This document shows positions 1-18,236 of a DNA stretch of 26,558 bases, one piece after another (position 1 is the stretch's first letter; every line of letters begins with the position of its first letter). The notes under the pieces are model-generated. The model was not told the origin of the DNA. It saw only the letters and a list, made by a program, of their open reading frames with translations, and did not search any database. Both the position numbers and the translations under genes were made by a program. This stretch comes from Pelargonium nanum (Eukaryota > Streptophyta > Magnoliopsida > Geraniales > Geraniaceae), in assembly GCA_036897485.1 (NCBI GenBank), contig JAYMTF010001075.1, positions 1 through 26,558 of the forward strand, given 5' to 3'.

Positions 1-69
1 AACTCCTTCCTTCCTTCCTTCCATCCGTCCCTCCCCTACGACCTCTCCATTGTTCTCACTTCTAGCCAT
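1..69 (-). CDS. putative 5' end of a truncated minus-strand gene
   Basis: On the minus strand an ATG at 69-67 in a favourable context (ATGGCT) opens a frame with no stop for 23 codons to the window edge. It begins MARSENNGEVVGEG and then becomes Gly/Glu/Lys-rich through the GGAA repeat. An in-frame upstream ATG at 90-88 is also possible. A TATA box lies about 85 bases upstream of the ATG at 159-153, and two AAACCCTA boxes lie further upstream, so the arrangement looks like a real promoter and gene start divergent from RRC1. No family can be recognised from so few residues. The stretch could also be purely leader sequence, since the repeat lowers its coding credibility. Confidence 0.3.
   Translation of the reverse strand, partial: MARSENNGEVVGEGRMEGRKEGV
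5..22. repeat. CCTT microsatellite
   Basis: A short run of CCTT units lies at the left edge and continues as imperfect C/T-rich sequence to about position 36. On the minus strand it would fall in the coding or leader part of the putative edge gene, where it reads as GGAA repeats. Confidence 0.8.
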
Positions 70-152
70 AGCACCAAACACAAAAAGCATGAAAGATTTC
101 CTCACAACCTCTATTTTCTTATCTCTATATATATCCTTCTCCCATCCTATCC

Positions 153-159
153 TTATATA
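153..159 (-). promoter_or_regulatory. TATA box for the left-edge minus-strand gene
   Basis: The minus strand reads CTATATAAGG here, a canonical plant TATA box. A start site about 30 bases downstream (near 120) would give a leader of roughly 50 bases to the ATG at 69. It is supported only by motif and spacing. Confidence 0.4.
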
Positions 160-266
160 GCCTCCCAGCCGCCACCCTCCTCCCCTCCACATTCTTATCA
201 TACTTACCAGCAACCTTACCCACCGACACCCCCCTACTGGGAGACAACCACTTGTTAGCTGTACCG

Positions 267-293
267 AAACCCTAGAGAGACCCGAAACCCTAA
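267..293. promoter_or_regulatory. paired telo-box (AAACCCTA) motifs
   Basis: AAACCCTA occurs at 267-274 and AAACCCTAA at 285-293. Telo-boxes are typical of plant promoters for translation, splicing and proliferation genes. They sit upstream of the minus-strand TATA box at 159-153 and about 400 bases upstream of the likely RRC1 leader, so they probably serve the divergent gene or both genes. Confidence 0.5.
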
Positions 294-660
294 TTTCATG
301 CGTTCTTTTTATAATTAGACTTGATTTTGACATTTCTTTGAAATTTGTGAGCTTGATTATAAACTTATACATTTTCTAACAAGTAACGGAAATAGAAACA
401 CAATCACTCCTATTTAGTTTTAGCGCATATACATTTTCTAATAGTTGAATTATTATTTAAAGTATGGTGGAACAATACGTTTTTTTTTAGACTCACACGT
501 TTGGTTGTATTTGAAATCACGGGCCAATGAATATATTAAATGTTCTCTTTTATATTTTTACATGGGTAACTCTATCTCAGACCCATTATCGTCAGATTAA
601 ATTAGACCAATTTTCATTTTGTTCCGATCAAATCCAATATATTAAAATTTTCTTTTAATT
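294..660. other. AT-rich intergenic/promoter stretch upstream of RRC1
   Basis: This stretch is AT-rich with poly-T runs and holds no convincing open frame. It probably contains the proximal promoter of RRC1, but I see no clear TATA box at a fitting distance, which is common for housekeeping plant promoters. Confidence 0.5.
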
Positions 661-734
661 TGTGTTCGCGACACCGTGACGACTCGGTAGCTCTTGCGGG
701 AACGCCGTGAAACTCGGCCGATTTGCGACCCCAT

Positions 735-742
735 AAACCCTA
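735..742 (+). promoter_or_regulatory. telo-box in the RRC1 leader/promoter
   Basis: AAACCCTA lies in the GC-richer segment (about 665-823) taken to be the transcription start region and non-coding first exon of RRC1. Its position close to the start site matches telo-box use in plant splicing and ribosomal genes. Confidence 0.45.
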
Positions 743-823
743 GACTCGCTCGCGGTACTGATTCTACTACTCTCGCGACTCGTTTCAACTCGTTCCGCCC
801 CCTATTTTCCTCTGTTTGATTAG

Positions 824-1291
824 GTATGTGCTTTTCTGATTGGTTTTGTAGCTCTCAACTCCTTCAAATTTTCCATGTGTGATTATCGATGCCGGTCGAA
901 GCATCTATCTGTTTTTCTTTTCCAGTTGATATATGCGTTTAGTTTTTTTTTTCTTCCGAAAACGCGTTACTTTACTCTGGGTTGATTGATTCTAGCTTAA
1001 GGAGCTGGTTATGGTGATGGGTGCTAGGTTTTGGAAGGAGATCGGAATCTAAGCTTTTTTTTATTGGTTCATTCGATAGGATTTTTTGGAGAATTTTATG
1101 CAATGGGTTGTGCATTATATTCATAATTCTGGAGATTTGTTGGGTTGTAATGCTGGGTCTGAATTGGATGCATTACAAAGTTTGAGTTTTTTAATGGTTT
1201 GTGTTCATGATTTTATTACTTTATTATTATTATTTTTTGAATTTTGATTAGTTTTGTATAATGCTTGTTAGTTTTAGTTCTCTATGCAAAG
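824..1291 (+). other. leader (5'UTR) intron of RRC1
   Basis: A strong donor (TTAG|GTATGTG) at 823/824 follows the GC-richer leader exon. The segment is T-rich like the other introns of the gene. The acceptor is either AAG at 1289-1291, directly before the ATG at 1292, or the better TTTAG at 1273-1277, which would leave 14 leader bases in the ATG exon. Long leader introns near the start codon often raise expression of housekeeping genes in plants, but that role here is inferred. Confidence 0.65.
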
Positions 1292-10213
<8,922 letters not shown>

Positions 10214-10706
10214 GTTATCTGTTCATGGAATGTGGTGAAGTACACAGTTCATCCTCCATTGGACGGGTTTTTGAGATGCGGACCTCGTAGATTTAGAGCA
10301 TCTGCCATGTTTCCTGTTCTCAATGAATTAAGGAGAAAAAACAGCAGAATCCATCAGTTTCCTGTTGCAGCATCTTGTAAGAGAAATCTGGCCCCTGTTA
10401 TGACTTTTGTATGGCTTAATGTACGTTGATTTGAATTTTGAAATTGAACATTTTCAGTGATTAACAATAGTTAATTATTGATTGATCGAGAGCATTGTTA
10501 TTTCAAATGATCCTTGTAATTGAATTGAGATCTATGATTTGGTGTTCTAGTATTGGGACCAGATTATCTACTTGAATGTCATTGAAAATGCAATGCAAAT
10601 ATAACGAACCTTGGAAACTAAATATCTAGCTTTGTATTATGCTCGTCTTTGTGGCTAGTTTCAGTATCTGAAATGTTTGCTTTCTCACAAATTGTCTCGA
10701 TCTTGT
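10214..10706 (+). other. RRC1 3'UTR and downstream region
   Basis: Non-coding sequence after the RRC1 stop codon TGA at 10211-10213. It becomes AT-rich after about 10430. I cannot fix the polyadenylation site, since no perfect AATAAA lies in the first 400 bases. Small open frames here are not conserved-looking. Confidence 0.6.
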
Positions 10707-10934
10707 TACAATGATTTGTGATCAGGGTGCTGAGGGCATGAACTGCTGGTTGGATATCGAAGATGTTAGGTTTAATTTCTTGGGTTGATCTTTTCTTTTT
10801 CGTAATCATAATTTAGTGTCTACGATGATTCGTGATCAGGGTGCTGAGGACATGAACTGCTGGATGTATATTGAAGATGTTAGGTTTAATTTCTTGTGTC
10901 GATCTTTTCTTTTTCGTAATCATAATTTAGTGTT
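10707..10934. repeat. 114-bp tandem duplication between convergent genes
   Basis: Two adjacent copies, 10707-10820 and 10821-10934, align without gaps at a period of 114 bp with about nine mismatches by eye (about 92% identity). Landmarks such as GTGATCAGGGTGCTGAGG and CGTAATCATAATTTAGTGT recur at exactly +114. The period is divisible by three, but copy 1 has an in-frame TGA where copy 2 reads CGA, so coding use is unlikely. The repeat lies between the stop codons of RRC1 and the convergent Myb-like gene. Confidence 0.9.
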
Positions 10935-11442
10935 AAGGCTCAGGTTTTAGTCTTAGAAGGTACAACAGAGGTTAGGTCTTGGATCTGTTAGGATCTTTTA
11001 TCTTTTTAGAATGTGGATTGTATTAAATCTTGTATGAAATGTTCCTTAAAATAAACAAATAGCTAAACTGATCATTAACTTGTGTAAAAAAAGGGATAAC
11101 TATTTACAAAAGTGAAAAGAAAAAGAAAATCCAGAAAGTACTGCCAAAACTTTGATCATAAAAGCAAATCTTCATTATGTACAGAAACAGCAATGTTCTG
11201 TAATTCACAAAATTGAACAAAATAAAGTTAGATTATTGAATTGCACACCGGTGCTTATATAAATATTTTAAGAACAAGTCTGGTGCATGTAAGCTAAAAC
11301 TATATATGATTTGAAGCTCATGTACTCTTGACAAAATAAGCCTAAATAGTTACATCTAACAAGAATTATCCAAGCAACGAAGTGAGGGAAAGGCCTCCGA
11401 AGTGATTCGAGAATTGCAACTGGAAATCTACAAAGGTCATTG
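10935..11442 (-). other. 3'UTR/downstream region of the Myb/SANT-like gene
   Basis: AT-rich sequence between the tandem duplication and the minus-strand stop codon at 11445-11443. It must hold the 3'UTR of the Myb-like gene and the convergent termination zone. No structured element was identified. Confidence 0.5.
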
Positions 11443-14400
11443 CTATGGCCGCAGCTTCCTCAGTAGCCATTTCTTTCTCAGCGAGACATCGAGCGCCAAA
11501 AACGTCTTTGCTTTTCTTTCGTCTTCCAAAAGATCACAAGCATCCAGCAAAAGTTCATCATCAATGTCCGGTATAGATTGTAGTGCATCAATTGCACTTT
11601 CTATCGGGATGTTGCTCTTGTCTTCCTTTTTCTCTACCAATTTGGTAACTACACCTGCCATATCAGAGAGAGCTTCGTGCATTTCCTTGCTGGTTTTCTG
11701 CATTTTAGCGGAGCATCCAAAATCTGCTGGTATTATAGTTTCGAGCTTTCTCTTTTGATCATAACTTTTTAAGTCCACAGCTGGTAGTTGGAGATATCCA
11801 GATATTCCATCCAATTCTACTGTTTGGATCTCATGGTCAGTTAATGCCCCTGCTACTGTGCCCAGGTCTTGATGCTTCAAACTTTCGTTCAGTCCTCTAT
11901 TCCCATAGATCTTGCACAAACCATTGTAACTCGCTAAGAATTTATCTCTGTAGTTGATAGCAGCTGGATGTTCCTGCATAAAACCATAGATAGGTGTTTA
12001 ATAGCAGTAACAACCGATTAGAATTATTAGTGTTCCAGCTCCTGTAGTCATGTAGAACAAACAGACTACTCTGAAAGCTTAAGCTATCTGAGCCGTCTTA
12101 TAAATTATTTAATATATTGCAAGAAAGAAAACTTAAGGACAACTAACAATATGAGAATAATAAATCGGATCACACCTTAATATAAGCTTCCCAGACATCG
12201 TTATCTGCTGTTACCATCTGTTTAGGTTCATCCCATGCGAATCCACCATGATTGAGAATATTGTTGATGTCATCATACTGTTTCATTAGACAGATATACC
12301 GATGTTCTAGAACATATCTGTCACATTGAAGTCCAAACTTTTCATTGAATAGCCCAATCAAAGAAGTCCATGCTAGATCGTTAAATGAGTGGTCAATCTT
12401 ATTCCCTTCAAACTCCTGCTGTAATACAAGTTCAATGAGATAATGGTCCATTTCTGGTGTCCAATCTAAATCAAGGGGATCTATACAGGTGGAGTAGTGG
12501 TCATCTTGCTCCTGACCTACAAATTAAGAACCAAGAATACAATCAAAACCAAATAAAAGAATTGAATTAAGATGAATTTATTTATATATTAATATTTTTA
12601 GTAAAAAACACAAATTAAATAGTTCCAGTTACAAGACTTGTCCCAGCAATGTTAAATACACGTTACAATAATTCACTTGCCGCATTAACATGACACTTAG
12701 GAGAAGTGTCAATAAAGTGATGCGAGCGCTTCACTGAGGTGAAATGCATGTATTTAAAATACAAGTGATTAAAACTAAAATAGTCATGACATGCTAACAA
12801 CAAATGTGCTATTGCACAAAGGCTGTAGGTTTAAAACCTTGATTACAAACTACGTTTTCACATCCTACAATATTTTCAACCTTTTCAAGATCCAAACAAA
12901 GAATTAAACGCAAATAAAACCTGCAAATGCATTACAAACAAATTCAGTAAAGTAGCATCTAACTAAATCCATGCGGCAATCAATTTCTTCTATAGTATAA
13001 GAAATTCATGGATTTAAAGAAATTTTTTTAGCTCACGTAGAGCAAGGCTGATTGTAATATGAAGAAGATACATACCGGTCATCAGAACAGGTAGTTCACA
13101 CATAGGGTCTGCACTGTGAGCCAAACGATTGTATCTTCCATCAAAGCTTTCTTCTCCAAAAATTTCACATAATTTGGGATAGCTTGGCACTGTTTTAACT
13201 CTATATGGTCTAGCTTCGGGGTGTGCCTGCTTGCATTGCATGTAAGAAATAAGAACAAGATAATTAAAAGACTGAAGATAGGGAAGAAAGCAGTTCACCT
13301 TAATATAAGTTTCCCACACACAATCTTCAGCGGTTACCATTTCACGAGTTTCATCCCACACAAAACCACTATGCTCAAGAAGAATCTTCACGTCATTGTA
13401 CTGTCTCCTTAAATGTTTGTATCGATTCTTCAGAACATCTTTGTCGTAGTAAGATCTAAAATTTACATTGAATGATGCTACCATGTCAATCCAAGCTTGG
13501 CTTATGAATGTCTGCCCAAGTTTATTTCCTCTATGCACCTGCTCTAGCAACAAGTCAATGAGATAACGGTCCATTGGTGGTGTCCAGTATGTTCTTGTAC
13601 GATCAGTACCACTGGAGGTATGGCTCCCCTTCTCTTCACCTACAACCACAACTACCTATTTGTAGATGTAATCTTTCGTTGATAAAAGATTTTAGGGGAT
13701 GTGACTAGCCGTGTGTACACCATGAAATCTTTCACATTACAGTAATTACTTTGATAAGATAAAGCTACTGATGCTTTATGATATTTACAGCCTAGTAATA
13801 CGTGAATTCAAAATACATCTTAAGAAATGTACTCTCATAAGCAGTCAACTTGTCATAGTTTCAATTAAGTGAAATCAGATTTGAAGCTGCATGTCCATCT
13901 TCAATTGAATCAAAGATCCAACCATGTTACATAAAATTGCGAGGTTCTCAATTTCATTAAGGTTATGATGGAATGAAAAAAAAAATACTCTAGGGAGATC
14001 TTAGTTTCTCTTTTTTTCCACATGAATTCAACACAGAACCAGTGTTATCTCAACTTGGTTATCAAAATTAGAAACTTACCTGCCTTTATTCCTGACACGT
14101 CATTTAAATGGTCTTTGTCCTGATGTGACTGAGACTGACCTTGAATAACATCATCCGCTGCACTCCCATATATCAAGCCCAAATCATTGTAGTTTGGCAA
14201 AATCTTCATTCTATATGTCCTTGCTTGTGGATGTGCCTACATTTAATATTATGTACATAAGCTACAAAATCCAGTGAAAAAAATCACGAGATTAAGCAAT
14301 ATACCTTGATATAAGCATCCCAAGCACCATCATTAGCAATTATCATTTGCTGTCTTTCATCCCATGAAAACTCATTTTGTTTAAGAAGATTTGTCATATC

Positions 14401-15526
14401 AGAGTAATACTTCAACAGTTTCTTGTGTCGATGTCTTAAAACCCTTTTTCCATGTTGTGGACCAAATTTTGCATTGAACAAAGCAAGCATATCTGTCCAA
14501 GCTTGTTTGTTGAATGTATTATCATTCTTATTGCCTCTTCCAATTTGATCGAGCATAAGCTCAATGAAGTACTGGTCCATGGCTGGTGTCCAATCTGTCC
14601 TTGAACGCTCATTATTTGAAGGGGCTAGGCTAACTATCCCATCACCTGCAAATTAGCATTACATAATTAATAGTCAGCTCACATTAACGCATATGGTTAA
14701 CTCACATTCATTATAAAATTATTCTATTGGAAAAAAAATGTAAAAAGAACGACATAAAGATTTTAAGAGACTTGATAATAATTTGTAAGCTAACAGTAAG
14801 ATACCTACTTATATCTAAAACAATGCATGGATCAAGTTGCCAGTTTCCAGATAAGCCACAAGTTTGATCCACAAATATATAACTCTTGAAGTTAGATTAT
14901 TAAGTCTAAAGACAACAGAATACTTTCATTTCAAGCCCAATGGCAAACCCACCAAAACTCTTGCTATATAAAAGACAGAAGAAACATACTCATATTCTCT
15001 GGTTGGACTTCATTGTCAAAGTCTAGATCATGGCTTGATAGGCTGTATCTTCCGTCAGCATTTGTATACCCAAATATCAAGCACAAATCATTGAAGTTCA
15101 GAACAGCCTTAGTCTTGTAGGGTCTGGCATCTGGGTGAACCTGCATGTCTTTTGAGTTAATTCACAATTATCATAGCTATTACAGAGAATAGAGAAGCTA
15201 CATACCTTGATATAAGCATCCCAGACACAATCATCCGCTATCACTATTTGCCGAGATTCATCCCAAGAAAAATCACTCTGGCTAAGAAGATTCTTTACTT
15301 CATTGAACTGCTTCCACATATTTGTATAACGACTTTTTATTACATCTTTGTCATATTGAGAACAAAATTTTGCATTGAAAAGAGTGAGCATGTCAGTCCA
15401 GGCTTGCTTGTTGAATGTATGACCTGTCCTGTTCCCTCTTTGTATCTGCTCTATCATAAGATCAATAAAATAGCGTTCCATAGTTGTTGTCCAATATGTT
15501 CTGGAACGGTCAGTTTGACTACGCAT
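11443..15526 (-). CDS. four-domain Myb/SANT-like (Myb_DNA-bind_3) protein
   Basis: Minus-strand exons in transcript order: 15526-15206, 15140-14990, 14645-14305, 14236-14080, 13639-13299, 13226-13076, 12516-12176, 11973-11443. These total 2334 nt (777 aa). Four Myb/SANT-like domains lie at about aa 10-107, 175-271, 341-437 and 505-601. Each has the pattern W-T-x3-MD/ER/QY-x-I/IDL, a GN-K/R basic motif, AW near the middle and WDE followed by W-x-AYIK. A conserved linker, HP-x-AR-x-Y (or HPAAINY), follows each domain. The last exon adds an acidic, helical C-terminus ending in RKLRP. This architecture matches plant L10-interacting-MYB-like/At2g24960-type proteins, which are nuclear and related to the Myb-like accessory proteins of PIF/Harbinger transposons. 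The function is unproven. The ATG at 15526 follows an acceptor at 15544 and precedes RSQTDRSRTYW. No stop separates it from the acceptor, so a further upstream start cannot be fully excluded. Confidence 0.92.
12517..13075 (-). other. intron between Myb units 3 and 4
   Basis: A 559-nt phase-1 intron with donor ACCG|GTATG at 13076/13075 and acceptor TGTAG|GTCAG at 12517/12516. It is AT-rich, with no insert recognised. Confidence 0.8.
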
Positions 15527-15543
15527 TCTTTGCCTCGGAAATT

Positions 15544-16843
15544 CTGAACATAGTTATTCCAGACTAACATAAAAAAATTGTCCTACAAAGATATTCAATT
15601 TCCCCAGTTTATCCCAAAACACAAAATGAAGGTAAACAATGCCATATAGTTCAGTTTGAAACTAGAGAAAATCCTTTATACCATTTTCCTTTGAGATAAT
15701 ATTCAATAAAGAACTAGTAGGGAACGCACAGACAGATTATTCAAGAAGCTTACAAATGAAATAAATACTATCTATATTTCAAAGATTTGCATTGAATGAA
15801 TTTTTGTTCATCGATATTGATAATTTCATAAAAAGTGTAATGATGAGAACCCATTCCATCCCAGTCCAATTGATTTCACACACCCTTTTTCTTGGGCTGT
15901 CAAAAGAATATATATTCTCTCAATTTAAATGCTTCAATTTAAAGCTTGCAGGAATAAGTGATAAACTAAAGTTTTTCTATTTTGGTTATGTAACGCTAAG
16001 AAGTTGCAACACTTATCTTTTAAGAATAAAATTCCTAACAACAAGAAATAATCCTGCTATTTACTCATTACATGTCTACACTAGCTCTCATCTATTTTAA
16101 TATTTTGTTTTCTCTTTAAACCTTGTTACCGCCCAGCTTGGTCGACATATTACCAACCTACATTCAGCACAGCTCATTAATTATTTTAGAAAAAATGTAA
16201 TTACTCATTACATGTGACCCAACTACATAGTCTACATTCAGCACAAGGTAGCTCCTTAACATGCAACAAGGCAACACAGAAGAAAATGATCTAAATTCCG
16301 AATGGCATAGCCAATGAATTTGCATTATTTAGTCATAATTATGCCGGTCCAGCTGAACAAAGTAGAAAAGAGACATGCCCAAGATGGGTGCTGAGATTTC
16401 AGTTCCGAAGTATCTCAGAAAAAGTATGTTGCCTAACTATATATCAACCAGATTCCATGTACATCACAATTAGTAGTATGATACTGTGACTGTACTGGTG
16501 GCCCCACCACACCAGGCACAGAATTATCAACAACTTGGAAGCTAAATTCAATCAAACCATAATGAAGCTAATACAAAAGTAACTGACAATGCAGCTTAAT
16601 ATCATCACAAAAAAATATTGATATCATAAAAATATTGATTTTGTTAAGCCAAACAACCAATTCATGAAGAAAAGTTAATGATAATTCAGTGTCGAAACCA
16701 ATTATGATGAGATGAGTTTCAATATGCTGAATTGAACACAGAATTCATAGAAAGAGAGCAAATGGTTGTTAAAGAGGTGAGAGTGTGAGACACAGAGGTG
16801 TGTTAATGGTGGTGAATAAAGAAAAGGAAGGTGCTTTTTTTAC
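15544..16843 (-). other. leader intron of the Myb/SANT-like gene
   Basis: The donor is AACAG|GTAAAA at 16844/16843 and the acceptor TGTTCAG|AAT at 15544/15543. The 1300-nt span is AT-rich and contains only a short repeated motif, CTACATTCAGCACA, near 16158 and 16231. The plus-strand frame at 15792-16100 inside it has no family features. Further small leader exons cannot be excluded. Confidence 0.6.
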
Positions 16844-16970
16844 CTGTTGGTTTGATTTGACAAATGACAGTGAGAGAGAGATTTGCAGAGTTTGGCGCCT
16901 GAGAAAAACTGTGATGCTATGCGAGCAACCCTAATCCGGAATAAGGGTTGAGATCATCTTCTATGGTGTT
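16844..16970 (-). other. non-coding first exon (5'UTR) of the Myb/SANT-like gene
   Basis: A GC-richer, CT-rich leader ends at the donor at 16844. The upstream limit is estimated from the TGGGCY and AACCCTAA boxes just beyond and within it. It contains one short upstream ORF at 16957-16931 (nine codons including the stop) if transcription starts far enough upstream. Confidence 0.5.
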
Positions 16971-17005
16971 TGGTTACAGACACACATCTAGGGCTTCTAC
17001 TTCAC

Positions 17006-17027
17006 TGGGCTGGGCTTGTTTGGCCCA
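17006..17027. promoter_or_regulatory. clustered site II (TGGGCY) elements
   Basis: TGGGCT occurs at 17006-17011 and 17011-17016, and GGCCCA (TGGGCC on the minus strand) at 17022-17027. A telo-box-like AACCCTAA lies at about 16928-16935. Site II plus telo-box pairs are characteristic of plant housekeeping and proliferation promoters and sit just upstream of the inferred start of the Myb-like gene. Confidence 0.5.
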
Positions 17028-17084
17028 ATAGCTTTTTTTCTTTCTTCTGAGAGGTGACAAAAGTTCGGTCGAGTATGGGTTGAT

Positions 17085-17228
17085 GAACCCTAACCCTAAC
17101 CTGACCCTATAGGGTTGTCGGGTTTGTTGGGTTAGGGTTGGGTCGGGTCAATTTTCAGGTAGATAAATGGAGGCCCAAACCCACAAAAAAAAATGTTGGA
17201 GTTTCGGGTCAATTTTCGGGTCAATTTT
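17085..17228. repeat. telomere-like inverted motif and GGGTCAATTTT repeats
   Basis: AACCCTAACCCTAACC at 17086-17101 faces GGGTTAGGGTTGGG at 17129-17142, forming an 11-bp perfect inverted pair. It is followed by three copies of CGGGTCAATTTT at 17144, 17205 and 17217. GGGTCGGGTC-rich patches of this kind are dispersed in plant genomes and usually derive from old transposons. The block is too short to be a true interstitial telomere array. Confidence 0.65.
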
Positions 17229-17320
17229 GCTAGTTCTATTTTGTTTTCTCCTTAGTGAAAATTAAAAAAAAAATTATCTCATTAACATTGGAATCGACTA
17301 TTGATTTTGTTGATAACCAA

Positions 17321-17817
17321 GGGAAAGGTTCTTTTTACTATCTTAACTATTGGTACCTAATTTGATTTTTATTACAGTTTATCACAAACTATGCTAATTT
17401 GTTTTAAATTTGTTTAATCTTCTTCAATAATGTCAAATTAGATTGATGTGTCATTTTTCCTATACATTTTCAATGTGGTGTCATCCATGTGATGCTTAAG
17501 TTAACTAAATTTACTAATGACGCTGATTTGGTACAAAATTGTATAATTGAAGGAAATGGTCGTCACATCCTCAATTATACAATTTTGCTCTAAAATTGTG
17601 TCATTCGTAAATTTAGTTAACTTAATTGACATGTAGTTGTCACGTTAAAATAAATGTCTTGTTCCTATTTGACAGCATCGTTGTGAATTGATCAACATAC
17701 AAAATGACCAAATATGAACCGTCTAGATTGTTTGAGTACCAAATTGTAACAAAAATCAAAATACATATTTATCTAGAACAAATTAGACAATCAAAAGAGC
17801 AAAAAGAAGTATTTCCC
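17321..17817. mobile_element. foldback/MULE-like MITE with long inverted arms
   Basis: The sequence forms a nested palindrome about 497 bp long. The outer ends are GGGAAAGGTTCTTTTTACT at the left and the inverted relative GGGAAATACTTCTTTTTGCT at the right. Inside are an 18-nt perfect inverted pair (17497-17514 with 17607-17624) and a 17-nt perfect pair (17534-17550 with 17571-17587) around a short loop. Arms extending to the ends with no coding capacity fit a foldback or Mutator-type MITE. The flanking bases (GATAACCAA and GATAGTAAC) are only weakly alike, so a 9-bp target duplication is not proven and the superfamily is a guess. Confidence 0.7.
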
Positions 17818-18236
17818 GATAGTAACAACGTGACAGTCTTTATCAACTTAATTCACTTTCTGCTCATAATATTTTGACAAAAGCTAATTTTTGTGTGTAA
17901 ATCACAAATTTAAACCTGCTCGGAGCTTAGTCAGCCAAAAGAAAAATAAACTATATCTCATTCTTGTGAGGTATGTGAACCAGAAATAAAGTAGTATAAA
18001 GTTTTCTTTGTTTCATTCCATACAAATTGAATGAACTTTTGATGTGATGGTACGATACAATTACATGCAGGTGCCGGTTGTTACGTTCGCTAATAAAAAA
18101 TATACAATTACATGCAGAAAAGAATTAATTTAATTCTTGATTCGGATTCTCTCTGTCTCAACTCTAAAGCTCTAACCTCAAGCAATCTTGAGTTCAATCT
18201 GTGCTTCAGTACAACTCTTCAACGGTTCTTGTTTAG
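17818..18236 (-). other. 3'UTR/downstream region of the folate-biopterin transporter gene
   Basis: AT-rich sequence following the minus-strand stop codon. It should hold the transporter 3'UTR. No distinct poly(A) signal or structured element could be assigned. Confidence 0.5.

Noticed and set aside
15792..16100. A 102-aa plus-strand frame in the Myb-like leader intron
   Set aside because: AT-rich, no recognisable domain, no promoter or splice context.
17085..17142. Interstitial telomere array
   Set aside because: Only about two to three degenerate CCCTAA units in each direction; too short, better read as telo-box-like words within a dispersed repeat.
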